Virus record (IMG/VR): IMGVR_UViG_3300045412_000201
Span: 1-55,565 of that record
Source: a virus
Reading direction: 5' to 3' (one strand)
Length of the DNA stretch: 55,565 nt
Positions within the stretch are counted from its first letter, which is position 1. Each line of letters starts with the position of its first letter. Shown piece after piece: positions 41,677 through 47,671 of the stretch. The notes beneath the pieces were generated by a model. The model saw only the letters and a program-made list of their open reading frames with translations. It was not told the origin of the DNA and ran no database searches. A program made the translations under genes and the position numbers.

Positions 41677-42689
41677 AAGTCTTGATCACCGGCGCCAGTG
41701 CGCAACACTACTCGAGCGCCGTGGCTCAGCGGACATTGACGTACTCCGGCATGCTCGCGGAGGCGACTCAAGAGCTCGGGCACGAGGTCGTGCAGGTCGA
41801 GCCCGACCCAGCGTGGACGCACGGCGACCTCGCCGGGTACGGCAAAGTCTTCGCCGGCGTGCTGACGCCGACCAGCGTGTCGGCCAACGGCACATACGGC
41901 ACGCTCAACCTAGTCTCTCTGCTCAAAGACGACTCGCGACTCGCGCTGTTCGTCGACGCTCCAGAGCCAGGAAAGATCTTCGCCGGCCTGAGGTCGATCG
42001 AGCGAAAGCCAAAGCAGCTCTTCAAGCCGTTCTACTCGCGCAGGATCGGCTACACGCTCGCTGCGCAAGACGGCGCCATAAGCGCACGAGTCCTCGACGG
42101 CGCGCTGCACCTGCTGCACAAGCCTTGGCCAAAGACGGTCTGGCCGACACTGCCGTGGTACTCGAACCCGGCAGAGATCATCGGAGTGCGCGAGACGATG
42201 CGAGCGTCGCTCGTCGGGCTGTCTTTCGACTCGCTGCACGCGCGGCGACCAGGAGCAGACGCGCCGCGAGGAAAGAGAGCGCGCGCGTGGGGGATAGACG
42301 TGCCGTCGACGAAGTGGGCCTTGTCGCTGTCAAGGACGCTCGAGCTTCCGCACGGCGAGATCAAGGACAAGAAGTACGCCACCGACCTCGAGCTCGAAGA
42401 AAGGATCGGGTCTCTGCACGGAGTCATACTGGCCATACACGACGACAAGCGCCCTTGGTGGTCTCCGCTGTTCGTCAAGTCGATGCGCGCCGGCACTCCG
42501 ATAGTGACAGAGTGGCGGTACAGCCGCGAGGCCGGAGACGCGTGGTCTGTGCTCGCGGCGAGGGTCGAGCAGCTGAGCGAGCTCGACGCTTACGAGCTTT
42601 CGGCGCGCCAGTCGCGCCAATACTTAGATAAGATCCAGACGCGGGAAGAAGTACTGACAACACTGCGACAGGTGATCGACTCAAGATGA
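41673..42689 (+). CDS. GT-B-like glycosyltransferase, resembling T4 beta-glucosyltransferase in layout
   Basis: 338 residues, ATG 41673 (ATGA overlap). The N-terminal strand MKVLITGAS is followed by a helix and ELGHEVVQVEP, GYGKVFAGVLTP, then ALFVDAPEPGK, whose Asp lies where T4 BGT has its catalytic Asp100 (LFTDIRLPF). The C-terminal half has LHGVILAIHDDKRPWWSPLFVKSMRAG, shown here split as HGVILAIHDDK and WSPLFVKSMRAGTPIV, paralleling the BGT donor region (ALIIGDKNY, LRVWETMASDAVML). The comparison is from memory and by eye. Length (338 versus about 351) also agrees. Predicted role: transfer of a sugar to a modified DNA base. Confidence 0.65.
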   Translation: MKVLITGASAQHYSSAVAQRTLTYSGMLAEATQELGHEVVQVEPDPAWTHGDLAGYGKVFAGVLTPTSVSANGTYGTLNLVSLLKDDSRLALFVDAPEPGKIFAGLRSIERKPKQLFKPFYSRRIGYTLAAQDGAISARVLDGALHLLHKPWPKTVWPTLPWYSNPAEIIGVRETMRASLVGLSFDSLHARRPGADAPRGKRARAWGIDVPSTKWALSLSRTLELPHGEIKDKKYATDLELEERIGSLHGVILAIHDDKRPWWSPLFVKSMRAGTPIVTEWRYSREAGDAWSVLAARVEQLSELDAYELSARQSRQYLDKIQTREEVLTTLRQVIDSR

Positions 42690-43168
42690 CTGACAAGCTT
42701 TTCGGCAAGTGGCTCGAGGCCACGGCTCAGCTTCAGCAAAGCTGCTACGGCGTCGACTACTCTACCTTCCACGACGACGGCTCAGACTCGCTTCGAGCCG
42801 TCATCGAGTACCTGCGCTGGAACATGCTCGCGATCGACGACGAGCTCGCCGAGGTCCGCAGGGCGATCTCGTGGAAGCCCTGGCAGCGCGATGATCCGTA
42901 TGTCGACCGCAAAGAGGTCCTGAAAGAGTGCGTCGATGTCCTCCACTTCGTCGCAAACATCATCTGCGCCGTCGGCGGGACCGACGCCGAGTTGAACGAA
43001 GAGTACCTGGCGAAGATGCAGAAAAACGCAGACCGCCAGCAGAGAGGCTACCGCGTGCTCGATGCCGGGATGAAGTGCATCGTGTGCGCCCGTGCGCTCG
43101 ACGACTACGACACAGACAACTGCCGCGAGCCGCGGTGTCCTCACAGGAGCAGAGATGAAGCATGTTGA
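42686..43168 (+). CDS. MazG/all-alpha NTP pyrophosphohydrolase with C-terminal zinc knuckle
   Basis: 160 residues, ATG 42686 (ATGA overlap). The helical core carries the ExxE and ExxD metal motifs of the all-alpha NTP-PPase group: IDDELAEVRRAISWKPW and KECVDVLHFVANI, then EEYLAKMQKNADRQQRGY, closest to dimeric dUTPase/MazG-like phage proteins. The C-terminal 35 residues add CIVC, a single Cys and RCPH, a probable zinc knuckle. It would hydrolyse dUTP or dCTP. T4 uses a functionally similar dCTPase-dUTPase (unrelated sequence assumed) to keep unmodified cytosine out of its DNA. Confidence 0.78.
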   Translation: MTDKLFGKWLEATAQLQQSCYGVDYSTFHDDGSDSLRAVIEYLRWNMLAIDDELAEVRRAISWKPWQRDDPYVDRKEVLKECVDVLHFVANIICAVGGTDAELNEEYLAKMQKNADRQQRGYRVLDAGMKCIVCARALDDYDTDNCREPRCPHRSRDEAC

Positions 43169-43574
43169 CCGCGACTGGGCGAGCGCTCAGTTAGCGAGCA
43201 TCAAGACGAAAAAAGCCGTCGGCGCGTCAGTCATGGCCCTGCTTGCTGCGTGGGAAGAGACGAAGCACAGTGACCGTGACTCAAAAGACGTGCTTGACTT
43301 GTTCAGCAAGCTCGCGCTGACAAACTCGCTGCTCCCCGCCGAGTCTGACGCGGTGTGGGTCGAGGCGCGCCCCGGGTTCATCTCGGTCGGAGACATAGTC
43401 CGCGTCAAGCACGACGCGTACACCGACAGGCTCGGGACCGTGCACAACGGGCGCGTCGGCAAGGTCGTCGCGGTGCGCTACGGCGACGTGATCTTTCGCT
43501 CGACGGACGACAAGGTCCCGTTCCTAGACGGGACCCACCACTCGCCGTACAAGCTCGAAAAGAGGATCAAGTAG
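43155..43574 (+). CDS. Hypothetical protein with KOW/SH3-like C-terminus
   Basis: 139 residues, ATG 43155 with AGGAG upstream, overlapping the previous gene by 14 bases. The N-terminal half is helical (ASIKTKKAVGASVM, LLAAWEETKHSD). The C-terminal half, VGDIVRVKHDAYTDRLG, GRVGKVVAVRYGDVIF and PYKLEKRIK, is a small beta-barrel of the KOW or SH3-like type that often contacts nucleic acid or ribosome/RNA polymerase factors. Function unknown. Confidence 0.65.
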   Translation: MKHVDRDWASAQLASIKTKKAVGASVMALLAAWEETKHSDRDSKDVLDLFSKLALTNSLLPAESDAVWVEARPGFISVGDIVRVKHDAYTDRLGTVHNGRVGKVVAVRYGDVIFRSTDDKVPFLDGTHHSPYKLEKRIK

Positions 43575-43771
43575 TGATTGGAAGCGTCACGATAGTGGTC
43601 TACGGCAAAGACCTTCACGAGCTCAGAGAGCAAGCCGCGAGGCAGTGGCGCGAGTTCTCGAAAGACGCGAGCGCAAGCCTGCCGCACGACACGGAGCTTC
43701 GTGTCGAAGAACACTCAGAAAAAGAGTACAAGGCGACCGTGACCGTCCGACTGCGGATCGCGGAGAGGTAG
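43574..43771 (+). CDS. Small hypothetical protein
   Basis: 65 residues, GTG 43574 sharing a base with the previous TAG. The predicted fold is beta-alpha-beta-beta: VTIVVYGK strand, LHELREQAARQWREF helix, TELRVEEHSEKEYKATVTVRLRI strands. It looks like a complete small domain, perhaps a ferredoxin-like partner protein. No family is recognised. Confidence 0.6.
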   Translation: MIGSVTIVVYGKDLHELREQAARQWREFSKDASASLPHDTELRVEEHSEKEYKATVTVRLRIAER

Positions 43772-43773
43772 AC

Positions 43774-44067
43774 GTGGCGAAGAAGCTCGACCGGCACGAG
43801 TGCCTCGACGAGGCCGGCAGGATCATCGCCGGAGAGCGTGACAAGCAGTACGGCGGGCCAGAAGAGAACTTTGACCGCATCGCAAAGCTGTGGTCAGTAC
43901 TGTTCGAGATCGAGGTCACGAGCGAAGACGTCGCGATGGCGATGGTCGCCGTGAAGGTGGCTAGGTACGCCGCTCGCTCTGGCTTCCAAAGCGACACCTG
44001 GGTCGACATCGCCGGGTACGCCGCGTGCGGCTACGAGGTAGGTAAGGCCTCGACGAGGCCCGCGTGA
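43774..44067 (+). CDS. DUF6378-like phage protein
   Basis: 97 residues, GTG 43774. The pattern RDKQYGGPEENFDRIAKLW, with DVAMAMVAVKVAR and DTWVDIAGYAACG, is that of a widespread phage helical family usually annotated DUF6378, whose function is not established. It has some likeness to all-alpha NTP pyrophosphohydrolases, and here a MazG-like gene lies three genes upstream. It is followed by 13 bases and a leaderless-type start. Confidence 0.75.
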   Translation: MAKKLDRHECLDEAGRIIAGERDKQYGGPEENFDRIAKLWSVLFEIEVTSEDVAMAMVAVKVARYAARSGFQSDTWVDIAGYAACGYEVGKASTRPA

Positions 44068-44073
44068 TACAGT
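44065..44073 (+). promoter_or_regulatory. Extended -10 promoter placing start on the methyltransferase GTG
   Basis: TGATACAGT overlaps the end of the DUF6378-like gene (its TGA is the TG extension). GTG 44081 begins seven bases after the hexamer, exactly the expected +1, so the methyltransferase mRNA should be leaderless. Confidence 0.65.
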
Positions 44074-44080
44074 AGCTAGC

Positions 44081-45322
44081 GTGGCAAAGCACACGTTCAT
44101 TGACTGCAACGGCCTCGCTGGGTTCATGAGCTACGGGTTCGTGAAGTCAGGCATGGAGATGGTCGCGAGGACGGGGACACTGGACTTCGGCGCGCCGGTC
44201 GTCGAGGCGAACCGCGCGCGATTTGGCGCCTCGTGGGAAGGAAGCTTCGCGGACGACGTCGAAGAGTGGCCGAGGCGCAAGGCAGACGCAGTCGTCGGCT
44301 GCCCCCCGTGCTCGGGCTGGTCGACGTGGTCGTCTGTGCACCAGCGCGGCCCAGACTCGCCGGCGCACGAGCACACGCGAGCTTTCATGCGCTACGCCGG
44401 CGCGATCAAGCCCTCTGTCGTCGTGTTCGAGTGCGTCCAGCAGGCGTACTCAGACGGGCGTGAGGTCATGCTCAAGTACCGCGACATGGTCGAGGGCGTC
44501 TCGGGCAAGAAATACGACCTGCACCACGTGATGCACAACAACCTGCAGCTTGGCGGCTTCTCGTACAGGCCGCGGTACTTCTGGGTCGCTGTCCGGCGCG
44601 GGATGAAGTTCGGAGCCGAGGTCAACGAGCCGGCGAAGTTTCCGACCGTCATGGACGTCATCGGCGACCTCGAGAACCTGCCGCTGCAGTGGTCACCGCA
44701 GAAGATCAAAGGCAAGCCGTCTTCGTTCGTCAAGGCGCTGCGGTCGAGCAACTCGACGGTCGACGGCCACATCGGCGTCAGTGACGGCTCAAAGGCTAAG
44801 ATCGAAGACATCTTCGCGATCGTCGGCAACGGAGGGTGGAAGCCGAACGACATCCAGCAAGACGTGCTCAAAGAGGCCGTCCGGCTCAATGACAACAAGT
44901 TCCCGCAGTCGTGGCTCGGCTCAGAGAAGAACATCAGGCGGCGCAAGTTCCTCCTCGGCTACTCGCAGGCCGGGCGCTGGGACGGAGAGGCTCCGTGCCG
45001 CGTCTTGACAGGAGCCGCGCTGCAGCACGTCGTGCACCCGACGCAGCCGCGGTTGATCACGCACCGTGAGGCGGCGCGCATCCAGGGGCTGCCAGACGGG
45101 TGGAACATCGAGGAGACGCAAGACTACTCGATGATGAAGGCGACCTGGGGAAAGGCCGTCGCCGTGCAGGCAGGCGAGTGGATCGGCAAGCACGTCAACG
45201 CGTGCCTGAGCGGCGAGCAGAGCGGCCCGGCGGGGGAGAAGATCGGCGACCACGAGTGGATGCACCGCACCGACAAGGGCTTCAGCCGCCACTATGTCAA
45301 GCAGAAGATGGCCGGCAAATAA
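44081..45322 (+). CDS. DNA (cytosine-C5) methyltransferase
   Basis: 413 residues, GTG 44081. Motif I is HTFIDCNGLAGF (residues 4-15). Motif IV is GCPPCSGWST with catalytic Cys77. Motif VI is VVFECVQQ, where the usual ENV reads ECV (Glu117 kept). Motif VIII has R163 and R165 in YRPRYFWVAV. Motif IX-X is RLITHREAARIQGLPDGW and WGKAVAVQAGEWIG. The target recognition region lies at about 200-300. The first motif has Asn-Gly for the typical Ser/Gly-rich loop. No cognate restriction endonuclease is adjacent, so it is an orphan enzyme, either for protection or as the first step of base hypermodification. Confidence 0.88.
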   Translation: MAKHTFIDCNGLAGFMSYGFVKSGMEMVARTGTLDFGAPVVEANRARFGASWEGSFADDVEEWPRRKADAVVGCPPCSGWSTWSSVHQRGPDSPAHEHTRAFMRYAGAIKPSVVVFECVQQAYSDGREVMLKYRDMVEGVSGKKYDLHHVMHNNLQLGGFSYRPRYFWVAVRRGMKFGAEVNEPAKFPTVMDVIGDLENLPLQWSPQKIKGKPSSFVKALRSSNSTVDGHIGVSDGSKAKIEDIFAIVGNGGWKPNDIQQDVLKEAVRLNDNKFPQSWLGSEKNIRRRKFLLGYSQAGRWDGEAPCRVLTGAALQHVVHPTQPRLITHREAARIQGLPDGWNIEETQDYSMMKATWGKAVAVQAGEWIGKHVNACLSGEQSGPAGEKIGDHEWMHRTDKGFSRHYVKQKMAGK

Positions 45323-45325
45323 GAG

Positions 45326-45357
45326 CAGGTCATCCCCTCGGGGCCAAGCAAGACCTG
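45326..45357. promoter_or_regulatory. Inverted repeat and GC hairpin overlapping promoter
   Basis: CAGGTC (45326-45331) and GACCTG (45352-45357) are inverted arms. CCCC-TC-GGGG (45334-45343) forms an inner hairpin. The right arm contains the TG of the extended -10. This could terminate the methyltransferase transcript or act as an operator. Confidence 0.45.
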
Positions 45358-45364
45358 GTACAAT
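45356..45364 (+). promoter_or_regulatory. Extended -10 promoter for glycosylase-like gene
   Basis: TGGTACAAT, the closest of the series to the sigma-A consensus. A leader of about 25 nt precedes ATG 45397 with CGGAG as ribosome site. Confidence 0.65.
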
Positions 45365-45396
45365 AGGTTCGTAACGACACACCGGCACGGAGCGAC

Positions 45397-45909
45397 ATGC
45401 AAACATTCCTCACCGACACCGCCTCATTCACGACTACCGCTCGGCACCTCGACAACAAGCGCCTGCACAAGCAGACGCTCGAGGGCTGGCAGTGCCTGCT
45501 CACGATGACCGGCCTCAACCCTGACGGCACCGACAAGACGACCAAGGGCTGGGCCAACCACCCTGTCGTCCGCATGTGGCGCGGCCACGAGACGGTGCTG
45601 CTCGCGTACCTCACGGCCACCTACTACGAGTGGCGCGGCCGCGGGTACAGGTCGACGTTGCTCGAGAAGATGTTCGCGACATACGACCGCGCCGTCGACC
45701 TCGGCCGCATCTCTCCCGAGTACACGCTGCCGAGCTGGATGCTCGACGCCGAGTACTACGAGCGCCTGTGCTCGACTCACCGCACGGCGCTGCTCTGCAA
45801 GCACTACGACTGGTACAGGCAGTTTCGCTGGGCCGAGGACGGCGGCTCTGCTCCAGCCACCTACGAGTACGTGTGGCCGCACCAAGACGGCTACGTTCTT
45901 GCCGCGTAG
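45397..45909 (+). CDS. Pyrimidine-dimer DNA glycosylase-like protein
   Basis: 170 residues, ATG 45397. Features of the phage family annotated as pyrimidine dimer DNA glycosylase (DenV-like): N-terminal TFLTDTASFTTTARHLDNKRLHKQ, WANHPVVRMWRGHE, LLAYLTATYYEWRGRGY, STHRTALLCKHYDWYRQF and a terminal YVWP. The conserved His/Arg/Asn pattern suggests nucleic-acid binding. It may repair UV damage or act on modified DNA. It has its own promoter and no partner gene. Confidence 0.75.
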   Translation: MQTFLTDTASFTTTARHLDNKRLHKQTLEGWQCLLTMTGLNPDGTDKTTKGWANHPVVRMWRGHETVLLAYLTATYYEWRGRGYRSTLLEKMFATYDRAVDLGRISPEYTLPSWMLDAEYYERLCSTHRTALLCKHYDWYRQFRWAEDGGSAPATYEYVWPHQDGYVLAA

Positions 45910-45986
45910 CGTGCTTCTAGATCGCTTCTCGTGATGCAAAAAGGCAAACATGCGGTTTCCCCCGGCGCGAGGCAGCAGGAGGGTCG

Positions 45987-46331
45987 ATGAGAGGCCTTGA
46001 GTGGATGAAAGACGCGGCGTGCAAGGGAAAGACACAGTACTTCTACGGCGCGTTCTACGAGCGACCAGGAGCGAGGGCCAAGCGCGAGAAGGTCGCAAAG
46101 TCGATCTGTGCTCGGTGCAAGTCGGTCGAGCTCTGCCGTGCGCACGCAAGAAAGAACCTCGAGATGGGCATCTGGGGAGGAGAGACCGACGAAGAGCGGT
46201 TCAACGCCGGGTACCAGACCGGCGACGCGTCGGTGCGCAGGCGGATACGCGCTCGCGAGTACAAAGCAAGACGCCGCGCGAGGCTGGCGGGCGAGGTAGT
46301 ATTGGGCCGTGAAGGACACGCGCAGGGGTGA
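45987..46331 (+). CDS. WhiB-family Fe-S transcription factor
   Basis: 114 residues, ATG 45987 with GGAGGG upstream. The four cluster Cys are C12, C41, C44 and C50 (spacing 28-2-5), followed by GIWGG at 61-65 and a basic C-terminal tail (RRRIRAREYKARRRARLAG) for DNA contact. WhiB proteins bind sigma-A region 4 of actinobacterial RNA polymerase through the Fe-S domain. It could redirect transcription to the phage's extended -10 promoters or repress host genes. The preceding 77-base gap shows no tRNA and no clear promoter. The end overlaps the next gene. Confidence 0.9.
   Translation: MRGLEWMKDAACKGKTQYFYGAFYERPGARAKREKVAKSICARCKSVELCRAHARKNLEMGIWGGETDEERFNAGYQTGDASVRRRIRAREYKARRRARLAGEVVLGREGHAQG
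46297..46302 (+). promoter_or_regulatory. -10 element inside whiB placing start on the next GTG
   Basis: TAGTAT (preceded by AGG, not TGn) ends six bases before GTG 46309, so transcription would begin at the start codon and give a leaderless mRNA from within the WhiB coding region. Confidence 0.45.
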
Positions 46332-46650
46332 ATCTCTTTGGTCCGAGTGGACCGGAGAGCTGTACGAGAGAGAGACTCACGACTCGGTCGTGTTCTTCAC
46401 CGTCGAGCACGTCGACATCGAGAACGAGGTAGTCCGCAGGGCTCTGGCGTCGACCGTCCAGCGGGAAGGGCTAGTCAGCACGCTGGGAGAGGGGTTCAAG
46501 GCGGTCGAAGCCGCGGTATGCACGCAGTCGTACGCCGGCGAGCTTCACGAACACGGCAACGGCGAGTACGCGATCTGCAACGACAAAGGAGAGACATCGC
46601 TCGGAGACAAGGTCGAAAACCTCGTCCCGGTCACGCTTGTAGAGCTCTAG
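46309..46650 (+). CDS. Hypothetical protein between whiB genes
   Basis: 113 residues, GTG 46309, overlapping the first WhiB gene by 23 bases. It is acidic and beta-rich: LWSEWTGELYERETH, VVFFTVEHVDIEN, GEYAICNDKGET, VENLVPVTLVEL. Single Cys residues only, no motif recognised. The lack of a ribosome site and the promoter-like element seven bases before the start suggest leaderless expression. Confidence 0.6.
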   Translation: MKDTRRGESLWSEWTGELYERETHDSVVFFTVEHVDIENEVVRRALASTVQREGLVSTLGEGFKAVEAAVCTQSYAGELHEHGNGEYAICNDKGETSLGDKVENLVPVTLVEL

Positions 46651-46653
46651 GCC

Positions 46654-47166
46654 GTGAGCGTCTTCGAGCTCGACGACGTGTCGTGGCACTCTCGTGCGCG
46701 CTGCACGCAGAAGACCGACGAGGCTCGGTCGATGAAGCCGCTGTTCTTCTCGCCTGAGCTCTTAGAGCAGCGCCGGGCCTGCAACTTTTGCTTCGGTTGC
46801 GAGGTCAGGAACGAGTGCCTCAAGTGGGCGCTCGACACGAAGCAGCTCTGGGGAGTCTGGGGCGGTCGCACGGAAGACGACATCCGCAGGGCGCTCTCGG
46901 TGTCTCACACGGGAGAGGAGATCCGCAGGCGGCGGTCGCCGCAGTGCCCGTACTGCAGCGCGCGGCCGGTGTGCCTCAGCGTCAGCGAGCAGGAGCTTGC
47001 CGGCGGCGGCAGGTGGTCGACCGCGAAGATCGTGACGTGCGGAGAGTGCGGCTTCCACTGGAGAAGTCGCACGAGCGCGAACGCCGTCAACGCCTACCAC
47101 GCGGCAAGAGAAGCGAAAGAACGCAAGAAGCTCAAGAAGGCGCTTCGCGAGAAAAAAGCTACTTGA
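46654..47166 (+). CDS. WhiB-family protein with C-terminal zinc ribbon
   Basis: 170 residues, GTG 46654. Cluster Cys are C17, C46, C49 and C55, identical in spacing to the neighbouring WhiB, with an extra C43. GVWGG is at 67-71, then a basic region (RTEDDIRR, EEIRRRRS). Beyond this a zinc ribbon is added: CPYC near 97 and CGEC near 135, then an Arg/Lys-rich helix. The extra ribbon is unusual for WhiB and could add DNA or RNA polymerase contacts. Its end overlaps the convergent methyltransferase by 8 bases, with no room for a bidirectional terminator. Confidence 0.85.
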   Translation: MSVFELDDVSWHSRARCTQKTDEARSMKPLFFSPELLEQRRACNFCFGCEVRNECLKWALDTKQLWGVWGGRTEDDIRRALSVSHTGEEIRRRRSPQCPYCSARPVCLSVSEQELAGGGRWSTAKIVTCGECGFHWRSRTSANAVNAYHAAREAKERKKLKKALREKKAT

Positions 47167-47671
47167 CCGCCCAGCACCGCGTGTCGGTGCGGTAGACGTC
47201 GACCTCGCGGCTCGTGAATCCCGCCGACGCGAGCTTCTCGTCTAGCATCGGCCCGGTCACGTTCTTGTAGTATTCCCAGGCGCGGATCGGGTTTTCGTCG
47301 ATCGCAGAGTGCGGCGGCCGGCCCTCGCCGGCCATCGTCGCGATGAAGACTCCGCCCGGCACGAGGAGCGAGTGCGCGTTAGCGACGAGCTTCGGCCACA
47401 GCGCCGTATGCTCGAACACCTCGCAGCAGACGACGAAGTCCCACCGCGTGTCGCTCTTGTAGGCGCTTGCGTCGGCCACCAGGTCGACTCCCGGGCCTTC
47501 TTGCACGTCGATACCGAGGTACGAACCTCCGCCAGACACCAGCTCTGCGAACAGCGGCCTGACGCTGCCGTTGATGTCTAGGCTGCCGAACTCTAAGACG
47601 TGCGCGCCAGGCCCCGTGCGCCGGCAGCCTGCGATCGCGCGTGACACCCACGCCAGCACGTCACCGTGCAT
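47159..47671 (-). CDS. Class I SAM-dependent methyltransferase
   Basis: 170 residues on the minus strand. Motif I region is HVLEFGSLDINGS, motif II YLGIDVQEGPG, motif III/IV VADASAY and WDFVVCCEVFEH, then LLVPGGVFIATMAG. These are the landmarks of small-molecule or glycan methyltransferases of the Methyltransf_11/23 type. It overlaps the glycosyltransferase gene by 11 bases and follows it in the transcript, so it probably methylates a sugar added by that enzyme, on virion or host surface. It is the last gene of the leftward operon. Confidence 0.82.
   Translation of the reverse strand: MHGDVLAWVSRAIAGCRRTGPGAHVLEFGSLDINGSVRPLFAELVSGGGSYLGIDVQEGPGVDLVADASAYKSDTRWDFVVCCEVFEHTALWPKLVANAHSLLVPGGVFIATMAGEGRPPHSAIDENPIRAWEYYKNVTGPMLDEKLASAGFTSREVDVYRTDTRCWAVK

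Noticed and set aside
45910-45986. Possible tRNA in the 77-base gap before whiB
   Set aside because: No acceptor-stem pairing and no TTCGA-type T-loop were found. It reads as an untranslated leader with a GGAGGG ribosome site.
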